Assembly: GCA_037178855.1 (NCBI GenBank)
Contig: JASJZC010000004.1
Coordinates: 4,712,001 to 4,776,000, forward strand
Source of the DNA: Oscheius sp. JU75
Lineage: Eukaryota; Nematoda; Chromadorea; Rhabditida; Rhabditidae
Reading direction: 5' to 3'
Length of the DNA: 64,000 nt
The notes beneath the pieces were generated by a model. It was not told the origin of the DNA, did not search any database, and worked only from the letters and a program-made list of their open reading frames with translations. Positions 44,768-57,866 of the stretch are shown here, one piece after another. How positions within the stretch are numbered: the first letter of the stretch is position 1; every line of letters starts with the position of its first letter. The position numbers and the translations under genes are program-made.

Positions 44768-47700
44768 ATGAGTGCCAGCAGTCACTCTCCCCTTTTGGAG
44801 GAGGAAATTTCACAAAATGACTATGAGTCTACCCAAAGTAAGTCATTAGACTGTCAGCAACCGGTATTTGTAATCTATAACGTGAAGAGATTAGTGCGTC
44901 ATGCTCATAATCGGAAAAAGTTCAGTTTTGGCTGATTTCCTCCGGAAATAGCGCGTATTTATTGTCCCTTGTCCCAACTGTCAACTATTTCCAGGTAAAA
45001 GAAATCGTGGCGGAATGGCGGCCAGCTGGAATCAGTTCTGGCTGCTCTTCAGAAAAAATTTGCTCTTGGCCAAACGTAGCAAGTTATGGGTCTTCTTCGA
45101 ACTTCTCCTACCCTGCCTGTTCACCCTGCCCATCATTCTCATTGTTACCAAGGTCGTTCTTTCATTTTTTTGCGTAGAAAAATCATATTTCAGTATGCAA
45201 ATATTGAAAAATACAGTGCCAGAAACTTCGCTCCGGCCACAGTTACCGGAACTGGAGAGGATCTCCTCCGAACTGTGCAGTTCACGAAATCGCCTAAAAT
45301 GAGATGGAATTTGCCCGAAAGCATCAATATCGCCTACAAGTTGGTCGAAATTTGATAAACAAATCGAGGATTTTCAGTACGGACATAGGAGGCCCGGATC
45401 TCGCAAGAATAATCAAAGCCTTCGCTGACAGATATGCAAACTACGAGGTGCAACTCGAGCTCGTCCGATTTCCCAATCGAACGGCGATGATCTCGGCACT
45501 GAAAGACGATATTGTCAACATCACGGACACCCTCCATTTAATCGGAAAGTGGGTTTTTGTAATGGTCGGTTGGGTCAAAATGGCTTCTTCAGATACGCAG
45601 GCGGCATCGAATTCACTGAACTCGATATCAAAACCCGCAAACTAGGCTACAATATTCATTTGCCGAATCTGCCATCTACGGAAGGAGACAATTTCAAAGT
45701 CGGAACCAACTGGATTGATGTCTACGGGCCGACCACAGACTACAATAGGTTGGTTTCTTTTTTCTGGCTTTTTAATTATCATCTGCACACTACCGTAATC
45801 CAGTTATTTACATGGCAGGACTTTTTTGCATGCTAAATTGAGGGAAATGGACACCGTGACAAAACCAAGTGGCTATGGTAGCGTTCTCTCTTCCACTGTC
45901 AAATCCGTGTCCACACGACGATGTTCAGAGACGAATGTAACCCTCACTTTCTCGAGCAGACTACATTCCTTAACCCGGAAGAATTTATTTGGTAGAGGAA
46001 AGTAAAAATGAGCCAATTGACGAGAAAGACTGCTTCCAGGAAGAACTAGAAAGAGTATGAACATGCATATTGCCAGGCGAGAATTGTATGTGAATAGGTG
46101 ATCTATGTGGATTTACTGAGAGTTACCCTGAAAAAACTCATTTAAGTCCAGAAAAATGCAATTTTTAGCATGCCATCCTCTCCTCCCTACTGGTCCAGCG
46201 CCTTCATCTCCTTCCAGTACGCCCTCGACTCCATTTTCGTCAATGTTAGTGTTTTTTTTTCTTCTGGTAGGACGTAAATTTAGCAAACCGGAGGAGCTGA
46301 CCTGCCCCAAACTCAGTTGCATCGTCTTCCCGAGTATCCGTACAGCGTGAACAGCATTGCAATCTTCATCAAATTTCTGCCGATCCTCTGGGGAATGTGT
46401 GCTTTCTTGACTGTTCTACATTCGGGACGAGAGGTTGCTCACGAGAAGGCCACAGTTAAATCGTTCCTCTCGGTGATGGGACTTTCGAGTCCAATGTTCT
46501 ACTGGTCCCATGTACTCTTCTCCTGGATCAAGTGTCTCATCATTTTCACCGTCTGTGCCATCCCCCTGTCCACTGTCATGCCTGTAAGTTTCTTCCCTTC
46601 TTTTTTAGTACAAAACACAGAACGTCTCGACGAGTCTCTTTTTCGCCACCTTCTTCCTCTACGGACTGGGAGCCGTCGTATTCGGTGTTCTCGTGGCCTC
46701 CATCTTCAAGAGCCCCAACAACGCCATCAAGGGTACTGTTTTTAAGCTTTCATACAAAAAAAGTTACAGTAACCCTAATGAGCTGGATGCTTCTGATCGC
46801 CTTGCCGTATATCAAGACTCCTCGGAGCGAGGAGATCGGTCTCTGTTTTCTGTCCTCGTTGAACATCAACGGCGCCTTTTATCAGGCCATTGTGGCCATC
46901 AGTGACAACATGTACAAGGGTTCGTCTCGTTGCGTGATTTCAAACAGTTTTGAGTGTAGAAAACCCATTGGGATGGATGAACATGTTCGAAGGAGGAGCT
47001 CTGAACTTTACTATTGGCTACGCCTTGGTCATGATGGCTGTCGACATTATTTGGATGTCCGTGCTGACGCTCCTCTTCGATCTCTTCCTCGGAGGAACCG
47101 ACTTCAGTTTCCGAGGCATCTTCGCCCGAGAAGGAGTCGAGGAAGCCGACAATCTCGAGCACAAGCCACTTGTAGAGCAGGAAGATGCTGCGCTGCTCCG
47201 GTCGAAACCCGATATCGAAGTCCGTGATCTGGTCAAGATTTGGTCTGAGACAGGAGAAAGAGCCGTCGACGGATTCTTTCTCAACGCCTATCCAGGCCAG
47301 GTTACAGCCCTCCTTGGTCACAACGGCGCCGGAAAGAGTACGACCTTCTCGATTCTCTGCGGAATCATCAGGCCTACTGCTGGTATCTTTTATGATTGAT
47401 TTTGATACTAAAATCTCTTAGGAAGCGTAAAGGTCTGCGACGAAGAGGTCACCGTCGGACAGACACATCACAATGTGGGCTACTGTCCACAGGGTAATGC
47501 CCTCTTCGACAAACTGACTGTAGACGAGCATCTTTGGCTCATTAACGGACTGAAAAATGGAACTGCGGATTGGAAAATGGAAGGCAGTTTATTAAAGGAC
47601 AGTCTCGGACTCATGGAGAAGAGTTACGAGGTTTTCTTTAGTCTTACAGTAGTGTGACCAAAAAGTTAAGCTGTCGATGAACTTGTCCGGTGGAATGAAG

Positions 47701-50700
47701 AGGAAGCTCTGTGTCTGTCTGGCACTTATCGGCAAGAGCAAAGTCGTCCTCTTGGATGAACCGACAGCTGGTAAGCTATTTTAGATGGATTTGGTACGAT
47801 AAAGTGTATAGGAATGGATCCGGGAGCACGTCGTCATGTGGAGCAGCTTCTCGTGGAAGAGAAGAGGAACCGAACCATTCTCCTCACCACCCACTATATG
47901 GACGAAGCCGAACTGCTTGGAGATCGGGTTGCTATTATGACCAAAGGACGCGTCTCGGCTGTCGGAACGCCCGAATTTCTCAAGGCTCAGTGAGTTTTGT
48001 ATGAATTAGAAACTGCGAGCGGGAAATAGGCAGTTTCTTCCCTAACGCATGATTTAAATTGCCCGAAATTGGTCCGATGAGAAGAGAAATCTAGTAGCTA
48101 ACCATTGAACGGGATTTAAACCTGTGCGACCACTTTTCTGCCATGGGTCCAGAAGTCCGACTCCTTGATCCGCTCGGCCAACTTTGAGCTTGTTGGGAAA
48201 AATGTCCACATCTGCTTCAGCGTTTCGATGTCATTTTGCAGAGTTTTAGCCAATTATCTTCCAAATAAACCGAAATCTATTCCAGATTCGGAACTGGCTA
48301 CATACTGACCGTGGTGGTCGAAGATGACGTAAAGACTACAGAAGCCGCCGTCAAAATTGCCGCCTTCTCGGTCGAGCACATCGAGGGCGCGAAGCAGGGA
48401 GAAGTTCACGGTCGCCAGCTAGAAATTATTCTGCCGAGAAAGGAACAAAAGAACTTCCCGCGCTTCTTCCAGGCCTTGGAAAAGCATCAAGTCGAGCTTA
48501 AAATCGCCTCTTTTGGACTGTCCCTCAACACACTGGAACAGGTTGTTCTTCCTTCTTTTCAATTAAACTATCTGAAGTTTAGGTGTTCCTGAAGGTAGGA
48601 GAAGAGGCAAATCGAGTGGAGGATCTGCGCTATATTGATAGCGAGAGTGACCTGAACAAGAGGCTGATCGAGAGTCAGAAGGATCCAATTAACACGGGAG
48701 CTGCCCTCGTCTTGGCCCAATTGCATGCCATTTTCACTAAGAGAATCCTCTACACGATCAGGAACTGGCCGCAACTTGTCACCCAGGTCCTGATTCCCAT
48801 GCTCATATTGGTCTTCATAACCTGGTTGACGAACTTCGCCGTCAGTTCGGGCGGAAGTGACTATAGTCGTAACTTTACTCGCGACGAATTCGGTCCTTCA
48901 AGAGTCGTCCTCCAGGTTTACCAGAACTCGCCAGTTTCTGACAGTTACAAGCAGTTGATCAGAACGTGGCCCAACTCGGTGGTATGTATTGTATCTTCGT
49001 GCCAAAATTGTTCAAATTTAGCTGGTCGAACTCAAACCGTCGGACAATTTCACAGCACGAGTCATTGAATTGCCTAAAACGATGCCAGCCACCGGACTGG
49101 GAGCCTCGTTCGGTGACGACAAAGTCGAAGCGTACTTCAACAATCGAGCCGTTCATTCCGTCATCAGCAGCATAAATCTGATCAGCAATGCGAGGGTCTT
49201 GGCTCTTGGAGAAGGTTAGTTTGGATGTCATTGAAAATTGAGAGACCCGTTAGCATTTATTTCACGGTTTGTTCAAAAGTGAGAGATCGCTACAGTAACC
49301 CATGTGCTTGGTTTAGCGTGCAAACATCTAATACTCAGCGAAGTTTACTGAGGACTGCCTCGCTTTGCTTTGAATATGGGTCCCGTCGCAAAAACAGTGA
49401 AGTTACGGTTTACCCGCGGCGATTTCTTTTTTTTTTTTTTTTTGAATAAATTAATTTCTCATCGGACTTGATTTCGAACTGAATGCGACGAGAACAGTAA
49501 GTTACGGTATAAATGGGTCTCGTACCGAACGAATTGTCTATTCAAATTGTTTTACCGAAAAACCCTGTTCCAGGCTCCATCACGACCGGAATCTACGCAT
49601 TCTCGCAGCCGGCCTCGTCAGCGAAACTGCTTCCCTCAGGCCTGATTGATTATATGGTCGGTCCACTGATGATGGTGGCTCTGGCTCTCGTCACATCGAC
49701 CTTTGTCATGTTCTACGTCGACGAGAGAAAATCCAAATTCGCGCATCAGCAGTCCCTGACCGGTGTCTCGCCACTCGTCTTTTGGGGTGGATCTCTTATC
49801 TACGATTTTGTCTTCTATATCATCGTCTGCGCCTGCTTCCTCATCTTCTTCCTCGTTTCCGGCTGGCTGTCCAACGTCATCGGATTGTTAGTTCTGTTAC
49901 TTTTGTATGACAAAACAAATTCAGTGTGATCCTGCTCTGGTTCCTATACTTCTGGGCCGTCATGCCCTTCATCTATACAGTCTCCTTTATGTTTTCCTCG
50001 CCCTCCAAGGCCAATATTCTTCTGATTATCTGGCAGATTATAGCCGCCACCGCAGCCATAATCACCGTCTACATTCTCTCCTATGTGCCCACTGTGGACA
50101 AGACGGTCGTCGAGATTGTCAGAGTCAGTATTACCTGTTTTCGTTACTAAAATGACCAATTTCAGTCATGTCTGCTCACTTTTCTTCCCTCATTTGCCCT
50201 CGGCAATGGCCTGATGACACTGGGTATGTTCGCAGCTCTGCCGATTCCAGGAGCAGAGAAGGAGCTCTTACATTGGGACAATTTAGGTATTTTTTCTTGG
50301 AAATACATGGAAACTGGTCATTTTAAGGAAAGAACATCACCTTCATGCTGATCTTCGCTCTTTTCTCGTCTCTGGTCTTCATCGCCTTTCAGTTCAAGAT
50401 TGTCCGAAGGGCCTTCTCGAAGATCTGGGACATCCGAAACAGCCTCGGCCGTAACAACACGATTGGAGAGCAGCCCGTCGATGAGGATGTGGAGAAGGAG
50501 CAGAGGATCGTCAGTAACCAAAGTCAAACTGGCAGTCTACTTCTCGAAGTCAATGTAACCATTTTATTCAAATTGTGGACAAAAATGATTTTAGAAAATG
50601 AGCAAGTCGTTCGGAAAGGTCCGAGCTGTTGACGAGCTGTCAATGGGAATTAATGAGGGCGAATGTTTCGGACTTCTCGGAGTCAACGGAGCCGGAAAGA

Positions 50701-52275
50701 CGACTACCTTCGACATTCTGACTGGACAGTCGTTTGCCACGAAAGGATTCGCTCGGATCGCCAATCACGACGTCACCGAACACATTGTAATAGATCCTTT
50801 TGAATCGAAAACCAAAAAACAAATAGGCAATCGGCTACTGTCCTCAATTCGACGCCATGATGATGGACTTCACGGGCAAGGAGACGCTGGTTATGATCGC
50901 TCGAATGTACGGATTCAAGGATCCGGAATGGAAGGCGACTCTGGTGCTGGAAGCTGTTGGAATGTCGCAGCATGGACACAAACTTGTTCGCTACTACAGG
51001 TGTTTATCTTATTCAAACCGACCCAAAGGGATGAATCTTTCAGTGGCGGACAGAGACGCAAGATCAGTGTCGGTCTGGCCCTGCTCGCCTGCACGAAGAT
51101 TGTCATTCTCGATGAGCCGACAGCTGGAATAGACCCGAAGGCACGAAGAGACGTCTGGAATGTGCTCACTGCTGTCAGAAACAACTCGCAATCGGCTCTT
51201 CTACTGACCTCGCACAGCATGGACGAGTGCGAGGCTCTCTGCACCCGAATTGCCATGCTCAACAGAGGACGAATGATCGCCATCGGTCCGCCGCAACATG
51301 TCAAGTCCAAGTGGGTTTTTTTCTTTTTGTCCAACTTTTAATCTAGCTCTTATACTGTTCACATCAGTTTGGGTTTTGTCAAGCTGTCTTTTTATTGTAC
51401 TGTACTGATATAATCATTTCTGGCCCAAGGTTTCAGATAAACACGGACAAAGTGCTGAAACCACAGACACCGTTCAAAATTTCACACAGAGAGAACCCAT
51501 TCGATTTTTTAAGATAAATTTCTATGTCTCAAAGGCTCTATAGTTACTGCAGTCAGTAGAAACCCTAATCGCAATGTTTCGAAACAGAACTCTGCTGCTA
51601 AGTATTGCTTTCGAATCTAACAGAGTAGCTAATTTCTTTTTTCTTCGCAGTCGTTCGACCTTCAGGTCGCTTCTCGTGGAGCTACCACAAGCTAAGTGAC
51701 ATCCTCGTTTACTTTTCTCCTCACAACTGAGTTGCCAATAATTCTTGATTTGCCATCTTTGCCTCGGACAAACAAACACAAATAAACAGTCCACCATTGA
51801 AACCATCACGTTCTAGATATCTAAAGTGCGATTTATTGCTTTGAGAGTAATAGACAAAGTTGTATATGTCACGCGACAACCAATCTTTCACCTACCGTAA
51901 GCCATTTCAATCTTCAGATTCGGCAACAAATTCGCCTTGACAATGGTCGTGCCGACGCCCGAGGAGAAGCCAAACGTCATTGAACAAGTTTCTCTCCGCT
52001 TTAAGACCTCGACTCTGAAGACCCACAGCACTGACAACACGCTGACTCTCCGTTGGGAGGTTCGTTTTAAGCATTTCTTTTTTCTCTTGAAAACGAACCA
52101 TGTATAGATCCCGAGAGTGACCGGAGACCTGTGGTCGAGCATGTTCGCCGAATGTCAGAAACTGGCCGATTCGCTGGGAATCAAGGATTTCTGTCTGACA
52201 CAGTCCTCACTCGAAGAGACCTTCCTTCAGCTGTCCAGCGAGGGCAACACGTCCATCTCCTCCTCTTCCCAATAA
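44768..52275 (+). CDS. ABCA-family full transporter (lipid transport)
   Basis: Membrane ATPase of the ABCA subfamily, which moves lipids or helps engulf cell corpses (CED-7 in C. elegans). Twenty-five exons from 44768-44837 and 44995-45152 through 51044-51310, 51918-52059 and 52108-52275 encode 1636 residues, typical for the family. Two halves are seen: six-helix membrane domains, first ATPase with Walker [10 protein letters not shown] (Lys about 576), signature LSGGMKRKL and [11 protein letters not shown]; second with Walker [10 protein letters not shown] (Lys about 1358), signature [11 protein letters not shown] and [11 protein letters not shown], plus H-loop histidines ([18 protein letters not shown]). 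The first extracellular loop, about 200 residues, is much shorter than in ABCA1. Introns after exons 5, 13, 16 and 23 are 300-600 bases; the rest are tiny. Several borders are atypical (donor GTCGTT at 45153, acceptors ending TTAAG at 47670 and TTTTAAG at 50327). AATAAA near 52451. Confidence 0.93.
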
Positions 52276-53301
52276 CTTTCTCTCCCTTTTTCATCTTTTT
52301 CGGGTTCCTAGACGGGTTCCGGTCCGGTTCTCTTGTACATTTTACCTTCTGTTTTATTAGAATTCCAAATTCGTCAGTTCTTTTCCGTCATAATATTCTC
52401 TCCTCGCTTATGATGCTTTATCGTCATGTGATACTTACTTCCGCGATCTAATAAACCTCATTTTCTGTCTTTTTACACCAACATTGACGGTTTTTGTGTC
52501 CACTACAGCTATGTTAATAAACAAATGGTCTCACAGCAATTGCCCGCCTCAAATTGTGTGCGCGAAAATCGCATTCGAAAATCTCGCCCCTATTATGAAA
52601 GAGACCGGCTGTCAGCAGACGACGCGGCTTTTTTAAAGAGTATGTTTCTAGAAGTTGACTCTTTGAGGGATAAGTCGGGGGTTATCCGGCTGTCATTAGG
52701 AGGTTTTACAAGAGAATAATGACACAGAGTCTGTAGATCCTATTCTTAGGAATAAAGTCGTTTCTGCCACAATAGCATGAATAATTGCGGCAAAATCGGT
52801 AATACTTCGGCTAGTGGCCCCGTTTATTCAAACGGGCTTTTGCTTTTTCTTTTTGATGGATATTTGAACTTCCTTCACGATTTTGATATTTCTCGTTGTT
52901 CTTCATCATTTTCTACCGGGATCTGATGTTTTGTTCCTCCAAAATATTGATTCGAGGCAAAATAGAGTAAGCAATAGGCTAACTTGAAAAATATCGTAAA
53001 TATGCACTTTATTTTGAGGCAGGTGGAAAAATAGATTGGATTCTTTCTTCGTTCGGCCGGACGACTAAGAAAATTATGGAGCAGAAAAAGTTGTGGGGAA
53101 TGAAAAAGATTCCAACAAAAATGATGAAGAACAATGGGATATATAAAAAAAAACCATCAAGAAAATTCAAAAACCCGCCAAAAGAAAAAGCGCGCGAAAA
53201 GTCGTTTAAATGATCGGGCCACCTGCCGAAGTATAACCCAAAAATCTTCACGACTTATTTTCCAAAACAAGAAATATGAGAAAACGAGATATAGTTTGCA
53301 G
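52276..53301. other. Intergenic region between ABCA and XPB
   Basis: About 1.0 kb with the ABCA 3' untranslated region (AATAAA near 52451), then A+T-rich sequence. A TTTGCAG directly abutting the XPB ATG is a likely spliced-leader acceptor. Short frames on both strands show no domain. Confidence 0.4.
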
Positions 53302-56300
53302 ATGGCTCGCGAAAGAAAGAGAAAAGGTCGCTGGGAGACCTACAACTCGGAGTACAACGCCGAAGAGGGCTATTCCTCGAGCAGTATCCCGAAAGAGGGG
53401 AGCAAGGACAACGATGCTCCAGGTTTTTCGGCTTTAAAATCTTAATAACAACAAAATTTGAGTTCCGAAAGCAGCCCAGGCCAATCTGAGCACGAATGAT
53501 CCGCTGGCACAGAGAACTGATGAGTTTGGAGCCAAGGACTATCGAGCCGATATGCCGCTCAAGGTTTTTTTTGAATATATTTTCATTTGACGTTATGAAT
53601 TCAGGCGGATTACAGTTCAAGACCGCTGTGGGTAGCCCCGGATGGGCATATCTTCCTCGAATCGTTCAGTCCTGTCTACAAGCACGCCCGCGACTTTCTG
53701 ATCGCCATTTCCGAGGTATTTTGAGTTTTTCACCCCAAAAACTAGATCTTTTCAGCCCGTCTGTCGTCCAGAGCACATTCACGAATACCAGTTGACAGCC
53801 TATTCACTCTATGCCGCGGTCTCAGTCGGTCTTCAGACGAGCGACATCATCGAGTACCTCGAACGACTCAGCAAATCCTCTCTCCCACCGGGAATAGTCC
53901 AATTCATCAAGGTATCATCTTTATTTGTCTTTCAACCGCTCCTTTAGATATGTACAGTCAGTTACGGGAAGGTGAAATTGGTTCTGAAACACAATCGCTA
54001 CTTCATCGAGTCGCGTCACTCGGACGTCATTCAGAAGTTACTGAAGGATCCGGTCATCCAGAAATGCATTTTGGACGAAAAGCCGATCGAAGAGACGCCT
54101 CCCGTTGCCCAGACCGAAAAGATCAAGTTTCCCGGGCAGAAGGATCAGCCAAATGGCGACAATGCGATGACAACAGGTAGAATTTATTCAAGATGAATAT
54201 TTTAGCTAAGTTCAGACGAAGTTCCCGCCGATATTGACCAGCTTTACGGCAAAATGGACGGTGAGGACGAAGACGACGCGGAGATTCGAAATCTGCAGCT
54301 GTTGACGTTCGAGATCAAGCAGGAATCGATTGAGACCGTCCAGAAGAGATGTATTGAGCTGGAATACCCGCTGCTGGCCGAATACGACTTCCGCAACGAC
54401 ACTTTCAATCCGAATCTCGGCATTGATCTGAAGCCCTCGACTACCCTCAGACCATACCAAGAGAAGAGCTTGAGAAAGATGTTCGGAAACAGTCGTGCCA
54501 GGTTTCCCTTTTCTTATTAGAAAAAAAAACAAGATATTCAGATCGGGAGTAATTGTGCTGCCCTGTGGAGCCGGAAAGACGCTGGTTGGAGTCACGGCTG
54601 TGACCACAGTCAACAAGAGATGTCTCGTCCTGGCCAATTCGAATGTTTCCGTGGAACAGTGGAGAGCCCAGTTCAAGTTGTGGTCGACGGTTCAAGACAA
54701 GCAACTTGTTCGTTTCACAAGAGAGTCGAGAGATCCCATTCCTTCGGGACAGGAAGCTAATAGGGTAAGATTCCTCTTTTTGCAGTAGAAAGCAAGTGTT
54801 CAGCCCGTCATCTTCATCAGTACCTACTCGATGGTGGCCTTTTCCGGAAAACGTACTCTGGAAGCAGACAAGGCCATGAAGTATCTTGAGAGTCAGGAAT
54901 GGGGATTGCTTCTGTTGGACGGTAATCTTTCCTATTTTCCATGCTGACATATCATTTCAGAAGTTCACACAATTCCGGCCAAAATGTTCCGTCGAGTCTT
55001 GACCATTGTGCAGTCGCATTGCAAGCTTGGTCTTACAGCCACCCTGGTCCGTGAGGACGACAAAATCACGGATCTCAACTTTCTGATCGGACCGAAAATC
55101 TATGAAGCCAACTGGATGGAACTGCAGAAGGCTGGCCATATTGCAAAAGTTCAATGTGCCGAGGTCTGGTGTCCCATGACCTCGGAATTCTATTCCTACT
55201 ACCTCAAGTCAGTTGTTTTTCATTTTACAAAGATTGTGAACCTGCCAACTTCTCATCTTGGGTACCTTTCGCATGCATTGCTCAAAAATGCTTGTTCAAA
55301 AGCTTGCCACCCACGGGGATCGAATCCTGGTCGCGCGGTTCGTGTTGCGTCTCTTACGTGAATTTCTTCCGCTAAAACTTTGAAGCGCTGTAACTCGATT
55401 TCAATTTCAGAGCTCCACAAGCTCGTCGTTTGCTGCTGGCCGTGATGAATCCGAACAAGTTCCGAATCTGCCAGTTTCTGATCAAGTACCACGAGAGACG
55501 CAACGACAAGATCATCGTCTTCTCGGACAACGTGTTCGCCTTGAAGAAATACGCTCTGGAAATGGGAAAGCCGTTCCTCTTCGGAGAGACGAGTCAGAGT
55601 GAGAGGATGAAGATCCTGCAGAATTTCCAGTACAATCCGAGAGTCAATACCATCTTTGTCTCCAAAGTATCTCTTTCCTTACTTCTTTCTTTGAGAAAAA
55701 GAGTTCAGGTTGCCGACACTTCGTTCGATCTTCCCGAAGCCAATGTGCTGATCCAGGTGTCGTCTCAGGGTGGATCGCGTCGTCAGGAGGCCCAGCGTCT
55801 CGGACGTATTCTTCGAGCCAAAAAGCACACTTCGGACGCCTTCAATGCCTTCTTCTACTCGCTCGTCTCGCAGGATACCGTCGAAATGGGCTATTCCCGT
55901 AAACGACAGAGGTTCTCTTTATTTCACTGCGAAAAACAACCAATTACAGATTCTTGGTCAATCAGGGCTACGCCTATAAGGTTGTGAATCGTTTGCCCGG
56001 AATGGAGAGCGAGGATCTGAAGATGGGGACAAAGGAGCAACAGATTCAGCTCCTGCAGCAGGTGCTGGCCGCCTCGGATGCCGATGCCGAGGAGGAAGAT
56101 GTCAAGGAGGAGCTGGCCGATGGAACCATTCGAGTGGGTTTTCGTGGGAAAAGCAAAAATATTTTCTTTCTCAGGCAACTCGACGAGAGCAATCGATGGC
56201 CTCAACTTCTGGTGGCTCCGGCGTCTCCTATTCGAACAAGACGTCGAAGGTCCAGTCTATCACGGATCGTCATCCTCTTTTCCGTCGATTCCGCACAAAA

Positions 56301-56303
56301 TAA
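53302..56303 (+). CDS. xpb-1: XPB/ERCC3 DNA helicase-translocase of TFIIH
   Basis: 3'-5' helicase family ATPase of TFIIH, opening promoters and acting in nucleotide excision repair. Exons 53302-53422, 53463-53563, 53605-53715, 53756-53911, 53948-54176, 54216-54501, 54542-54764, 54804-54921, 54961-55207, 55411-55666, 55709-55911, 55950-56133 and 56175-56303 give 787 residues, as in animals generally. Seen: N-terminal damage-recognition part ([14 protein letters not shown]), [10 protein letters not shown], Walker A PCGAGKTL (Lys about 347), the DEVH box (about 448-451), [31 protein letters not shown] and the C-terminal HPLFRRFR. The nuclear basic start RERKRKGRW is present. The acceptor of exon 2 is ambiguous among three in-frame choices; ATTTGAG was preferred, giving VPKAAQ. 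The 203-nt intron 55208-55410 is the longest. AATAAA near 56351. Confidence 0.96.
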
Positions 56304-57866
56304 GCCGGTTTTTCTCATATTTTACGGTGTATAATGAACTTTGAATCTTTGGGAATAAATATAAAACTGATAAATCAAACGCTGCGTTAGACGGCGAGAT
56401 AGAGTTATACCAAAGATATATTCGAGCAGACAGCTTTGCAATTACTACTACTTTCGGATATTTCGATTTATGTTAGTCGTCTCGTCATTTATAACTTCTT
56501 GTCAATGTTGACCGAGCTAAGTCTTCTTCTGCGGTGTTTTCAGAAAGTAAATCTGATTTTTACCTTATTGCTAACACAATGCAAGAGAATTTGACATATA
56601 TGTAAGAGTCTTTACAGCTTCGTTGAAAAAAATGTTCAAACTCTAAAAGTTTTCAACAGTGGCGATATTCTACGTAATCTCATCTTTCTCATCCGTTTTT
56701 ATTTATTTACAGTGAAATAGGGTCCCAGCACGAGCAATGTCAAAAGACTGCTTTCAACTTCTTAGCTGAACAGACTATATGAGCGTCGGCAGCTGAATTC
56801 TGCGATTTTCGAGGAACAGAGGCACTTCTCTATAGACTAAGAATAGAAGTAAGTAACATTTTAGACTAATTTTTCAGACACAACATGATTGAGAGTGAAG
56901 AGTTGGGGCTTTCGCTCAGGTCTATAACTTTGCTGAACATCAAAAAGTTGAAAAGACACAAATCTTCAGACTATCCCTAGCTCTGCCATTGAATCTTCTT
57001 TGATGATAGACGGCTATGTTGGTGTCATCAGCAACTATCAAGATAATTGGCTGTTTAAATGGGAAGAGAAGCACTGTTTAACTTTCCGTCAAAAAAACAC
57101 GAATTTACTCTCTCGGCTTCGTTGTACACTCTCGTATCCTTCTAAAAAGAAACATCCCTGCTCGTAGCCCTTGTTATCTCTACGAGAAGTACAGCGACTA
57201 CCAGCGATCAGGTCTTATTGATAACTCTTTCCTTCACTTTCAAGTACTCTGGTTAATCGAACGTTGACCAGTACAGCTCTTTCCCTACCCAAATTTGATT
57301 CTGTAATACATTGACGCTGTTTTTAGAACTTGCTGGAGGTTGTTAGTGTGAACGGGAACGTTGGGAGCAAAGCTTGAAGCCTAATAATACTACTGATTTC
57401 TTCTTAGTCTTTCTTGTCAATCTTATTTTGAAAAAGCCTCGAATTGGGAACATTCTGCAAGTAAGGAAAGTAAACTCAACTTCTAGGTGGCCATCACAAA
57501 GATTTCAATTTGAAATCTGTTTGAGAGTTAAGCTGTGAACAGCACATCGTACAGTAAAGTGCCTCCCCTCTAGTTTCTCGGAACAAAATTAAACCATCTA
57601 AACTATGAAGGCGCAATGGTGTCTGTGGTTGACTCTGTGTGTTTGTATGTCTGTTTGTTTGTCCGAGGCCACGAAGCAAAGATGGCAAGTCTAGAATTAT
57701 TGGCAATTAGGTGGCAAGTCAGTTGTGTGCTGTAGAGGAATCTCGCCCAATTTTTGGTAGAAACCTAATTTAAGTCCAAACGACTGCGAAGCAGCCGTAG
57801 GCTGCTGGTACAAAGTTAATACTTTACTCGTAAAGAATAGCTTGAGATCATTGGGGGAGCGATCTG
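56304..57866. other. Intergenic region between XPB and the serpentine receptor gene (convergent)
   Basis: About 1.6 kb of A+T-rich sequence between two 3' ends. It includes the dispersed repeat at 57598-57815. No RNA gene or reading frame of interest seen. Confidence 0.45.
57598..57815 (+). repeat. Dispersed inverted-repeat element family, copy 2
   Basis: Begins with GGCGCAATGGTGTCTGTGG (57610-57628), continues with TTTGT/CTGTTTGTTTGTCCGAGG, and contains near its right side the hairpin GCAGCC-GTA-GGCTGC (57791-57805) followed by TGGTA, as in the 13599 element. The copy at 63107 shares the CTGTTTGTTTGTCCGAG tract. A matching right end could not be located, so the copy may be truncated. Confidence 0.6.

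Noticed and set aside
55285..55345. Sequence resembling a tRNA T arm (GGGGATCGAATCC) in an XPB intron
   Set aside because: The stem does not pair properly and no anticodon or D arm could be found on either strand.
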